6,367 nucleotides of DNA from Acidobacteriota bacterium (GTDB lineage Bacteria > Acidobacteriota > Vicinamibacteria > Vicinamibacterales > 2-12-FULL-66-21): the NCBI GenBank assembly GCA_013694845.1, contig JACDBQ010000856.1, positions 1 through 6,367 on the forward strand. Direction: 5' to 3'. This document shows positions 1-6,273 of the stretch, piece after piece (positions within the stretch are counted from its first letter, which is position 1; the number at the start of each line of letters is the position of its first letter). The position numbers and the translations under genes were made by a program. The notes below the pieces were generated by a model that saw only the letters and a list, made by a program, of their open reading frames with translations, was not told where the DNA came from and searched no databases.

Positions 1-111
1 ATCCAAGCCCAGCGCGATCTCGCCGTGGCGCGCAACAACGAGCTCCAGGCATCTCTGGATTACCAGCTCGCCGCCGTCGCCTTCCAGACCGCGCAGCAGA
101 TCGGCCGGTAG
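1..111 (+). CDS. TolC-family outer-membrane efflux protein, C-terminal fragment
   Basis: The first 36 codons of the window are open and end at TAG 109-111; the gene starts upstream of the window. The visible residues are rich in Ala, Gln and Leu and read as a heptad-like helix: the stretch begins IQAQRDLAVARNNELQASLD, continues YQLAAVAFQTAQQ and ends IGR. This is the usual closing helix of TolC/OprM-type outer-membrane factors, where an AQRDL-x-x-AR-x-NEL-x-A pattern is followed by a Y-x-x-A-x-x-x-F turn. Such proteins form the outer-membrane channel and periplasmic tunnel of tripartite efflux pumps or type I secretion. The pump partners, if any, would lie upstream, outside the window. The gene converges on thiO with a 24-base gap. 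The family call rests only on this short tail, so the transported substrate cannot be given. Confidence 0.72.
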   Translation: MQAQRDLAVARNNELQASLDYQLAAVAFQTAQQIGR

Positions 112-113
112 CG

Positions 114-130
114 ACGGGGCCTGTCCCCGT
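114..130. repeat. Small REP-like hairpin between convergent genes
   Basis: ACGGGG (114-119) and CCCCGT (125-130) are perfect 6-base inverted arms around a 5-base loop. The string 116-130 (GGGGCCTGTCCCCGT) is identical to 1905-1919, the right arm of the larger palindrome next to the transposase gene. It lies in the 24-base gap between the stops of the TolC-family gene and thiO, where REP elements typically sit. It may also help terminate either transcript, although no good T-run follows on either strand. The repeat identity is seen directly; calling it a REP relic is inference. Confidence 0.55.
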
Positions 131-135
131 TCTCT

Positions 136-1257
136 CTAAGTTGCTGAAAAAGCAGGATCTATGACGCTATCAAAAACGTAGTTCGAGATCAGCTGCGCGG
201 TGAAGGGAGCGAGCAGGACGCCGTTGCGGTAGTGTCCAGCAGCGTAGATGATGCGTGGATCGCCGGCCGGGCCGAGGATCGGCAGCTCGTCAACGGTCGC
301 CGGACGTAGCCCCGCTCGAACGTCGACGAACGTCGCGGACCGCAGATCCGGAATCAATCCCTCGGCGGCGGTCAGCAGCCCGCGGACTCCTTCAGCGGTG
401 GTGCGCTCGTCGAAACCCACATCCTCCGACGTCGCGCCCACCAGGAGAGTCCCATCGTGCCACGGGACGATGTAGCAGGAGCGCCCCCAGAGAACATGCC
501 GCAACCGCAGCTCCGGCGCGGACAGCCTCACCAGCTGTCCGCGGACCGGACGGATGCGGTCTGCCGTCTGCCGCAGCGGATCGATCGCCGGCGTCCAGCT
601 CCCGGCGCACAGGACGACACGGTCGGCCGTCGTCGATTCACCCGCCGTATCCACGCAGACGCCGGACGACTCGAGGTCAACCCCTGTAACCGCGGTGCCG
701 AGGTGGAAGCGTGCTCCCAGTCGTTGAGCCGCGTCCGCCATGGCCGCGATGAAGGGGCCGGCGGCTACGTACCCGTGGACGGCGCAAAGCAGCGCGCCAA
801 CGGCCCCGGTGTGGATGCACCGCACCAGTGCCTCGAGCCGCTCGGCGTCCAGCCACTCGAGTCCGGCGGACGCCGCCCACCGTGCCGAGAGCCGCGCCCG
901 AAGCTCGCGCGCCCGACCCGCGTCCTCGGCAATCTCCAGTGTCCCGGGCCGCCCATACTCGAACGGAATTGGGGAGACCGCGCGAAGCTGGCGGACGAAC
1001 CTGTCGTACGCAGAGAGTCCTCGGACGGTGAGTTCGAAGAGCGGCCCCCCTTCATGCGCTTCGATGTAGGGCGCAAGAATCCCGGCGGACGCCTGTGTTG
1101 CGCCGCCGCCCAGACTGCGGCCATCGAACACACTCACAGCTGCCCCACGACGGGAGAGCTCGAACGCAATCGCGCAACCGATGATCCCGGCGCCGACGAC
1201 CGCGATCCGTTCCGTGGGAGCCACGGGAACGATGATATCGGACGCCGGCACGTCCAT
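136..1257 (-). CDS. thiO: Glycine oxidase ThiO (FAD-dependent, thiamine biosynthesis)
   Basis: A DAO-family flavoenzyme of 373 residues. ThiO oxidises glycine to iminoacetate (dehydroglycine), the nitrogen and C2 donor for the thiazole ring of thiamine, releasing H2O2; it acts in the cytoplasm. The N-terminal Rossmann fold has the dinucleotide motif GAGIIG (residues 22-27) with an acidic residue (D45) ending the second strand, followed by a GGGATQASAGILAP segment (50-63) where ThiO proteins carry their Ala/Ser-rich FAD loop. Near the C-terminus, GLRPAT (from 316) and GHYRNGVLLAP (from 341) are the family hallmarks; the Arg residues of these two motifs are the expected substrate-carboxylate contacts. 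Length is normal for ThiO (about 370). I start at ATG 1257-1255. A GTG at 1293 in the same frame would add 12 residues but would run into the divergent transposase gene, and the fold does not need them. No strong Shine-Dalgarno is seen (only a weak GGGTAG). No thiS, thiG or thiE is adjacent. Another DAO-family amino-acid oxidase is the main alternative. Confidence 0.87.
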   Translation of the reverse strand: MDVPASDIIVPVAPTERIAVVGAGIIGCAIAFELSRRGAAVSVFDGRSLGGGATQASAGILAPYIEAHEGGPLFELTVRGLSAYDRFVRQLRAVSPIPFEYGRPGTLEIAEDAGRARELRARLSARWAASAGLEWLDAERLEALVRCIHTGAVGALLCAVHGYVAAGPFIAAMADAAQRLGARFHLGTAVTGVDLESSGVCVDTAGESTTADRVVLCAGSWTPAIDPLRQTADRIRPVRGQLVRLSAPELRLRHVLWGRSCYIVPWHDGTLLVGATSEDVGFDERTTAEGVRGLLTAAEGLIPDLRSATFVDVRAGLRPATVDELPILGPAGDPRIIYAAGHYRNGVLLAPFTAQLISNYVFDSVIDPAFSAT

Positions 1258-1272
1258 TGATCTACCCGCGGC

Positions 1273-1277
1273 GAGGA
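1273..1277 (+). promoter_or_regulatory. Ribosome binding site of the RAYT gene
   Basis: GAGGA lies 3 bases before ATG 1281. The spacing is short, but this is the only purine-rich motif near the start and it favours ATG 1281 over the upstream in-frame TTG at 1257. Confidence 0.45.
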
Positions 1278-1280
1278 TCC

Positions 1281-1874
1281 ATGGCACGAACACGTCGCAA
1301 CACTGCCCCCGGTCTCGTTCATCACGTAGTGAACCGGGGCAATCGCCGCAAGATCATCTTTCACAAACCTGAGGATTACGGGGCGTTTCTCGAGGTGCTA
1401 TGGGAGGCGGTCGCCCGATACGGGATGCGGCTCGTCGCCTTCTGCATCATGCGAAACCACTGGCATCTCGTGCTGTGGCCCGACGACAAGGTTTCAATTT
1501 CTGAGTTCATGCACTGGCTGACCAGTACGCATGTTCGGCGCTATCACGCACACTACGAGCTGACGGGGACCGGGCACCTGTATCAGTCACGCTATCGCAA
1601 CGATGTCTGCAAGGACGACCGCGGGGTACTCGCCGTGATGCGCTATGTGGAAGGGAATCCGCTCGCCGCCGGACTCGTCACGCGGGCCCAGGACTGGGAA
1701 TGGTCGAGTCTGCGCATCCGAGCGGATGGCGAAGAGCGCGGTCTGCTGTCGGAGGGACCGATCCAGCTGCCGTCCAACTGGACGACTTTCGTGAACGAGA
1801 CCACGCCGCGAAAGGGTGCCGACCGGCCCGCCTGCGAGGGGTCCGTCCCGCCAGCAAGACTCCTTGTGGGGTAA
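1281..1874 (+). CDS. REP-associated tyrosine transposase (RAYT, Y1_Tnp/HUH), C-terminal end probably frameshifted
   Basis: A protein of 197 residues from the IS200/IS605-like Y1 transposase family, subgroup RAYT, single-strand DNA endonucleases thought to mobilise or process REP palindromes. The usual order is present: an N-terminal HHVVNRGNRRK strand (14-24), a CIMRNHWHLVLWP segment with the metal-binding HxH pair (H60, H62), the GHLYQSRYRN block (98-107) and RYVEGNPLAAGLV (121-133), where Y122 is the likely nucleophilic tyrosine. WEWSS follows at 139-143. I chose ATG 1281 because GAGGA (1273-1277) lies just upstream and the MARTRR start is typical; TTG 1257 would add 8 residues. After the LPSNW...FVNE segment (about 165-175) the frame loses the family pattern and stops at TAA 1872-1874. 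The -1 frame at 1829-1891 instead reads RLRGVRPASKTPCGV, which resembles the expected LR-x-x-V-R-x-G-x-P-F/Y-G tail. The catalytic core looks intact; the tail is likely decayed. A palindrome with REP character begins 15 bases after the stop. Confidence 0.9.
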   Translation: MARTRRNTAPGLVHHVVNRGNRRKIIFHKPEDYGAFLEVLWEAVARYGMRLVAFCIMRNHWHLVLWPDDKVSISEFMHWLTSTHVRRYHAHYELTGTGHLYQSRYRNDVCKDDRGVLAVMRYVEGNPLAAGLVTRAQDWEWSSLRIRADGEERGLLSEGPIQLPSNWTTFVNETTPRKGADRPACEGSVPPARLLVG

Positions 1875-1889
1875 CAAGATGCGGAAATT

Positions 1890-1917
1890 GGGGACAGGCC
1901 CCCAGGGGCCTGTCCCC
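1890..1917. repeat. REP-like palindrome downstream of the RAYT gene (possible bidirectional terminator)
   Basis: GGGGACAGGCCCC (1890-1902) and GGGGCCTGTCCCC (1905-1917) are perfect 13-base inverted arms separated by only CA, giving a very GC-rich cruciform or hairpin. The flanking AAATT on the left and the location 15 bases past the RAYT stop fit the usual pairing of a RAYT gene with its own palindromic substrate. It lies in the 88-base gap between the convergent RAYT and M14 peptidase genes, so it could end transcription from both sides. No clear T-tract follows on the plus strand, and only a weak CAATTTCC on the minus strand, so terminator function is inference. The last 13 bases plus GT recur at 116-130. 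Confidence 0.8.
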
Positions 1918-1946
1918 GTCCGCCTCCGGTCCCCGCCCGCCTCCGT
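1913..1946. repeat. Imperfect 17-bp tandem duplication
   Basis: TCCCCGTCCGCCTCCGG (1913-1929) is followed directly by TCCCCGCCCGCCTCCGT (1930-1946), with 15 of 17 bases identical. The first unit starts inside the right arm of the REP-like palindrome, so this looks like local slippage at its border. The duplication ends 16 bases before the stop codon of the peptidase gene. Confidence 0.6.
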
Positions 1947-1962
1947 CAGAACGGACGGACGT

Positions 1963-4944
1963 CTACTGGGACGGGGTGGTGCGCGGCGCGGCGGGACGGC
2001 CGGCGTCGAGGTCGTTCCAGTTCAGGATCGTGTTGAACCCGAGGAAAAACGTCCCCTGCGTCTGCCACCGCCAGAACGGACGGATGGCGAACGACACCAC
2101 GTGCCCCTGGCCGATCGGGATGTCGACGACCTGCGCGCGGTTCGCCAGCGCCTGGCCCCCCACGAGCACGCCCGACAGGAGCATCTCGTCCGGGTTCGCC
2201 GGAAACTGGACGATCACGCGGGGCCGGGTCGCGGCATCTCCACCGCCGCGACCACCCCCACGGCCACCGTCGGCGCCCCGACCGCCACCCGGACCGGCGC
2301 CACGGCCCTGTGCGGCAGGGACCGTCGCGGCCGCCGCAACATTCTCTGGGTTGTATGCCGACAAGCGGTTGGTCTGCTGATTCGCCATCGGGGTCACGTC
2401 CATTCCGACGCCAGGAATACCCCCTTCGCCGCCGCGGCCGCCGCCGAAGCCACCACCGCCCGCGCCTGCAACGTTCAGCACCGGCGACTGACTGAAGTAC
2501 ACCGGCACCTGTGCGTCGTAGCCATAAGCAATCGGGCTGGTGCGGTCGGACACGATGCCGCGCATCACCGAACCGCGGACGAACAACCCCTCGGGCTCCT
2601 CGACGGTCACACCGCTCGCAATCTTGTACTCGGGGAAGATCACCGACGTCGCACCTTCAGTGATGAGAGTGCCGCCCTGCTGGACGAACTTCACCAGCTC
2701 CATGAGCCCTTCCCATCCCATCCCGCCGCGGATGTCGTCGCTCTGCTCGAGGCCACCCAGATTCGGCGTCTCGGCCGACTTCCTGTACGGGAGCGGCGCA
2801 CCGCCGGTCTTGGGGATCCCGTTCACCTGGGACTCGGCGTTACCGCCGACATGCGGGTATACGAGGACGTCATATTTCTGCCGCAGGTTGCCTTCACGGA
2901 GCTCGATGTCGCCAAAGTAGGTGTAGGGCACGCCGTAGGTGTCGAACGCGGCCCGGACCCAGCCCTCGTTCTGCGTATTCGCCCAGCTGTGGATGTAACC
3001 GATTCGCGGCACGTCGAGTTCGTGGGTGGCGACCGTCGGAGCGGCATCCACGGCGAAGCCTGACAGCCCGAGCGCCTTCAGCGTCGGATCCAGCTTTGCG
3101 CGGTCGGCATTCGCGATGATGAACGAGCCGGCCCGGAACTTCCGGCCGGCGGCATCGAAATCCGCCTGCGCAGCGGCCATCTTCACGTCGGCGTGCTTGA
3201 ACCGGAAGGTCACCAGGCTGTTGTCGGTCGTGTGATCGACGATGACGACCGGGCCGCTCCCCTCGAGGCCACCCGGCGCAACCGCGTCCTTGGTGATCAT
3301 CGCCATCTGCTGGGTGAGCAGCCCCTTGTCGCCGACCGGTTTGATGACCAGGTTCCGCATGTACTGGAACGTCCACCCGGTGTCGTCATAGGGCCGCGGG
3401 TTGTTGGGCGCGTAGTTCTGGACGGCGAAGTACATGTCGGCAACGGTGCGATACGGCTGATCGCCGCGGATCACATAGTCCCCCGCTTTCACCTCGACGT
3501 CGCCAAGCTTGAACGGTGCCGACGCGGAATGCACTTCGAGGCCCTGCACCCGGAGATCGTTCACTGCCTGCGCCGCATCCGACTTGCGCTTCTGGGTCGC
3601 GGGAATCACCCAGCCATATGTCGGCCCGTTCTTCCCCTTGTTGACGGCGTTCCGATTCTTCACCCAGTAGTTCTCGAGGTAGGTCTCCTTGTTCTTCGCG
3701 ATGTGATTCAGCGCGATCAGGACGCCCGACTGCTGGATGTTCGTGTTGTTCCGTGGACCCCACTGAATCGTCGGCAGCGGCGGATTCGGCCTGAACCACT
3801 CCCGGCTCGTCGTCGTCGCCCCGGCCTGCACGGTGCGGTTGTCGGGGCCGTAGCCCATCACCTCGTAGAACCGGCCGATCGAGTTGTGCGCGTGCGCGAT
3901 GAAGAACATGTAGTTCGGGACCCAGCCGTCGTAGAAGCCATACGTCCAGACGCCCGGCACACCGCGCTTGGTCATCTCCATGACCTCCGTCTTCGCGATC
4001 AACCACCATTCGTCGATCGTGATCGGATCGATCTGTTCGTTGTAGGGACCGGTGCCGGTTGACGCGTACAGATAGGTCGACTGCTCGTGCAGGTCGTGCA
4101 TGACGGTCGGCTTCCAGTCGAGAAACGTCTTGGTGACGTTCTTGGTCAGGGCGAGGAACTGGCCCATCCCGTCGCGATTGTTGTCATGCGCGACGTACTT
4201 GCCCCAGTACATCAAGCCGAGCCGCGAATCCCCCTGGGCGCGCTTTTTGTTGAAGTAGTAGGTGTCCACCTGCTTCTCGCGGCCGTCGACTTCGATGACC
4301 GGCGTGATGATCGTGATCACGTTATTGCGGATCTGCTGAATGAACGGCATCTCGCTGACGGCAAGGCGATAGGGCAGCTCGATCAGCATTTCCGGGCCGC
4401 CGTTTTCGGTCGAATGCATCCCGCTGGTGAGCCAGTAGATCGGCTTCGCTGTCCTGATCAGCTGCTGCGCCTGCTCCTCGGTCGTACGGCGAGGATCGGT
4501 GAGCGAGGCGATCATCCCCTTGTACTTGTCGATCTGCCTGATCGTCGCTTCGTCGGCAACCGCGAGGACGACCATGTCGCGCCCCTCCTCGGTCTTGCCG
4601 ATGTTCCACATCGCGATCCGGTCCGACGCCTTGTCGATCGCTTCGTAATACCGGTAGATGTCTTTCGAATAGGTCAACTCTCCCGGCGTGCCGACGATCT
4701 TGCCAAGAATCTTGAGCGGCGTCGGGACTGTGTCGGACGCCGGCAGATGGTCGACCAGCTCGGTCGAGATGCGCGGATCCTGCAGATATTCCTTGATCTT
4801 CGCGGTGTAGGCCTCGTCGATCTTCTGTGTCTTTGGTGCAGACGAACGGCTCTGCGCGGCCGGACGCGCCCCCGGCGTCGCGGCGGCAAGCAGGGCACAG
4901 GCAATCGCGAAGCGCACGAGCGAACTTCGCATGTGGCGACTCAT
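1963..4944 (-). CDS. Secreted M14-family zinc carboxypeptidase-like protein with C-terminal amidotransferase-like domain
   Basis: A protein of 993 residues. A basic start (MSRHMRSSLVR), a hydrophobic stretch (about 11-22) and an Ala-rich region ending near residue 30 form a Sec signal peptide, so the enzyme acts in the periplasm or outside the cell. The peptidase domain covers about 90-430. Zinc ligands H177 and E180 lie in GMHSTENGG, the third ligand is probably H286 in MHDLHEQS, and the Asn-Arg pair expected to hold the substrate carboxylate is N256-R257 in DNNRDG. E361 in GRFYEVMG lies 75 residues after H286, matching the His196-Glu270 spacing of carboxypeptidase A, and is the likely general base. 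All key residues are present, so activity is expected. A PTYGWVIP linker (441-448) leads to a later region (about 645-815 plus 905-975) resembling the GATase1-like domain often fused to these peptidases. It is interrupted by two Gly/Arg-rich blocks (827-847 and 880-903). The start at ATG 4944 is supported by a GGAGGA site. Substrate specificity is unknown. The gene is divergent from yihY and convergent with the RAYT. Confidence 0.88.
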   Translation of the reverse strand: MSRHMRSSLVRFAIACALLAAATPGARPAAQSRSSAPKTQKIDEAYTAKIKEYLQDPRISTELVDHLPASDTVPTPLKILGKIVGTPGELTYSKDIYRYYEAIDKASDRIAMWNIGKTEEGRDMVVLAVADEATIRQIDKYKGMIASLTDPRRTTEEQAQQLIRTAKPIYWLTSGMHSTENGGPEMLIELPYRLAVSEMPFIQQIRNNVITIITPVIEVDGREKQVDTYYFNKKRAQGDSRLGLMYWGKYVAHDNNRDGMGQFLALTKNVTKTFLDWKPTVMHDLHEQSTYLYASTGTGPYNEQIDPITIDEWWLIAKTEVMEMTKRGVPGVWTYGFYDGWVPNYMFFIAHAHNSIGRFYEVMGYGPDNRTVQAGATTTSREWFRPNPPLPTIQWGPRNNTNIQQSGVLIALNHIAKNKETYLENYWVKNRNAVNKGKNGPTYGWVIPATQKRKSDAAQAVNDLRVQGLEVHSASAPFKLGDVEVKAGDYVIRGDQPYRTVADMYFAVQNYAPNNPRPYDDTGWTFQYMRNLVIKPVGDKGLLTQQMAMITKDAVAPGGLEGSGPVVIVDHTTDNSLVTFRFKHADVKMAAAQADFDAAGRKFRAGSFIIANADRAKLDPTLKALGLSGFAVDAAPTVATHELDVPRIGYIHSWANTQNEGWVRAAFDTYGVPYTYFGDIELREGNLRQKYDVLVYPHVGGNAESQVNGIPKTGGAPLPYRKSAETPNLGGLEQSDDIRGGMGWEGLMELVKFVQQGGTLITEGATSVIFPEYKIASGVTVEEPEGLFVRGSVMRGIVSDRTSPIAYGYDAQVPVYFSQSPVLNVAGAGGGGFGGGRGGEGGIPGVGMDVTPMANQQTNRLSAYNPENVAAAATVPAAQGRGAGPGGGRGADGGRGGGRGGGDAATRPRVIVQFPANPDEMLLSGVLVGGQALANRAQVVDIPIGQGHVVSFAIRPFWRWQTQGTFFLGFNTILNWNDLDAGRPAAPRTTPSQ

Positions 4945-4947
4945 AGA

Positions 4948-4953
4948 TCCTCC
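4948..4953 (-). promoter_or_regulatory. Ribosome binding site of the M14 peptidase gene
   Basis: On the minus strand a perfect GGAGGA lies 3 bases before ATG 4944-4942. It favours this start over the in-frame ATG four codons later (4932-4930). Confidence 0.7.
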
Positions 4954-4979
4954 ATGACAAACAAAGGGAAACCGGCCGC

Positions 4980-4988
4980 GTTATACCA
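4980..4988 (-). promoter_or_regulatory. Candidate extended -10 promoter for the M14 peptidase gene
   Basis: The minus strand reads TGGTATAAC here, an extended -10 element (TG-n-TATAAC, one mismatch to TATAAT). It lies about 35 bases upstream of the start codon and would give a leader of roughly 30 bases. No good -35 hexamer is present at 16-18 bases spacing, which is tolerable for extended -10 promoters. It is a notably AT-rich island in a GC-rich gap. Confidence 0.35.
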
Positions 4989-5065
4989 CGCTTCCACCGT
5001 CGCAGCCGCTACTCCCGCGGAGCTTCGGCGGGCAGGTGGAACGCCGGTTGCTGTGCGAGCGAAGC

Positions 5066-6199
5066 ATGTTGTCGAGCTTCCACGTACCGATCGGCTGGGG
5101 AGAACTGCTCAAGCGGACGTTCAACGAGACACTCGCGGACGATGTCTTCAACCTCGCAGCTCAGCAAGCCTATTACTTCTTCTTTGCCCTGTTCCCGGCG
5201 CTGCTCGCGCTGATCTCCTTTGCCAGCTTCTTCCCAGTCCACGATCTCAAGGACGAGGTCTTCAACATGTTCGGACGCGTCGCCCCAGGCGATGTACTGA
5301 AGATGGTCACGGAACAGCTGGACAAGATTTCCAGTGACAACGCCGGTGGCCTGCTCACGATCGCCTTCCTCTTTACGCTGTGGAGCAGTTCCGGCGCTGT
5401 CGTATCGATGTGCTCGACCCTGAACGCCGCATATGGCATTACCGAAGGCCGTTCATGGTGGAAGGTGCGGCTCACCGCCATTGGCCTGACCGTCGCGCTG
5501 TCCATCTTCATCCTGGTGTCGATGACCTTGATCGTTGCGGGACCGACGCTGGCACGTGTGATCGCCGACTCAATGCGGCTGGGACCGGCCTTCGAGTGGT
5601 CATGGCTGATCCTGCAGTGGCCGCTGGTCTTCTTACTGGTCGCCACCGCGATCGCCATGCTCTATTACTACGCGCCGGACGCCAAACAGGAGTGGCTCTG
5701 GATCACGCCCGGGTCGGTATTCGCGACGTTGCTGTGGGTGGTGATCTCGCTCGGTTTCAAGGTCTACGTCGCCAACTTTGGAAACTACACCGAAACCTAC
5801 GGCGTCATTGGCGGCGTGATGATGCTGCTGCTCTGGTTCTATCTGTCGGCCATCGCGATCCTGGTCGGCGCCGAGATGAACGCCGAGATCGAGCACGCGT
5901 CTCCGCACGGCAAGGACGTCGGTGAGAAAATTCCTGGAGAGAAGAAAGTAATCGGACCGATGGCCGCCCAGGAGTACGAAAAGAAAAAGGCAAGCGGGGA
6001 GATCCCGGTCAAGCTGTTTCCCGAGGGCGTCAACTGCGACATCGACCGCAAGGCCTCACCCCCGGAGCACACCGTCCGCCCGAGTGACCTGCTGATCGGC
6101 GCCGCCGCGCTGCTTCCGGCGGCGATCAAGATCGGCCGGGCCGTGAAGAAGCAGATTGTCAACCGTCCCAACGACGAGGATGACAATAGAGCGGCGTGA
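5066..6199 (+). CDS. YihY/BrkB-family inner-membrane protein
   Basis: A protein of 377 residues with about six hydrophobic spans, near 34-58, 94-120, 136-160, 178-202, 211-235 and 245-268. Family features are the N-terminal LAAQQAYYFFFALFPALLAL segment (30-49), SSSGAVVSMCSTLNAAYGI (107-125), a YYYAPDAKQEW loop (200-210), TPGSVFATLLW (214-224), NYTETYGVIGGVMMLLLWFY (240-259) and the closing ILVGAEMNAEIEH (265-277). The family was once annotated as ribonuclease BN or as a virulence (BrkB) factor; its molecular role is not settled, and the RNase BN name belongs to another gene. After the last span there is a charged tail of about 100 residues (280-377), rich in Lys and Glu. It contains a further mildly hydrophobic patch (342-357) and is longer than in the shortest family members. 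I start at ATG 5066; an in-frame GTG at 5036 would add ten residues (Met, then ERRLLCERS) before the conserved part. Neither start has a strong Shine-Dalgarno. The gene is divergent from the M14 peptidase gene across 121 bases. Confidence 0.88.
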   Translation: MLSSFHVPIGWGELLKRTFNETLADDVFNLAAQQAYYFFFALFPALLALISFASFFPVHDLKDEVFNMFGRVAPGDVLKMVTEQLDKISSDNAGGLLTIAFLFTLWSSSGAVVSMCSTLNAAYGITEGRSWWKVRLTAIGLTVALSIFILVSMTLIVAGPTLARVIADSMRLGPAFEWSWLILQWPLVFLLVATAIAMLYYYAPDAKQEWLWITPGSVFATLLWVVISLGFKVYVANFGNYTETYGVIGGVMMLLLWFYLSAIAILVGAEMNAEIEHASPHGKDVGEKIPGEKKVIGPMAAQEYEKKKASGEIPVKLFPEGVNCDIDRKASPPEHTVRPSDLLIGAAALLPAAIKIGRAVKKQIVNRPNDEDDNRAA

Positions 6200-6221
6200 A
6201 CGTGCGACGGCGTTATATGAG

Positions 6222-6273
6222 GTGCGACGTGCGACGTGCGAGGTGCCACGTGCCGACGTGCCGACGTGCCGAC
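6222..6273. repeat. Short tandem repeat, GTGCGAC heptamers passing into GTGCCGAC octamers
   Basis: Seven contiguous units are present: GTGCGAC, GTGCGAC, GTGCGAG, GTGCCAC (7 bases each, 6222-6249), then three identical GTGCCGAC (8 bases each, 6250-6273). A lone GTGCGAC lies at 6202-6208, just after the yihY stop, and a related GTGTGAC at 6326-6332. The array is intergenic; the unit length changes from 7 to 8 inside it. No start codon with a Shine-Dalgarno or other gene signal is seen in 6200-6367. Confidence 0.85.

Noticed and set aside
457..1260. A 267-codon open frame on the plus strand opposite thiO
   Set aside because: It is antisense to a clear flavoenzyme gene in GC-rich DNA, where long antisense frames are common. 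Its product is Arg/Pro-rich and low in ordinary protein motifs.
1947..2084. A direct repeat CAGAACGGACGGA at 1947-1959 and 2072-2084
   Set aside because: A 13-base match in GC-rich sequence, one copy inside the peptidase coding region, with no further extension; probably chance.
1816..3063. A 415-codon plus-strand open frame opposite the 3' half of the M14 gene
   Set aside because: It crosses the REP palindrome and the end of the peptidase gene, and its composition is a mirror of the opposite strand; the peptidase has a convincing signal peptide and active-site motifs.
4954..4986. A plus-strand promoter for yihY (TGACA at 4955-4959 with TTATAC at 4981-4986)
   Set aside because: The spacing between the hexamers is about 21 bases, too long for a normal sigma-70 promoter; the same AT-rich patch reads better as an extended -10 on the minus strand.
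4087..5337. A 416-codon plus-strand open frame spanning the M14 start, the intergenic gap and the yihY start
   Set aside because: It runs across two well-supported genes and the divergent promoter region, and shows no recognisable domain.
6222..6273. A CRISPR array in the GTGCGAC repeats
   Set aside because: The units are 7-8 bases and contiguous, with no spacers and no cas genes nearby.
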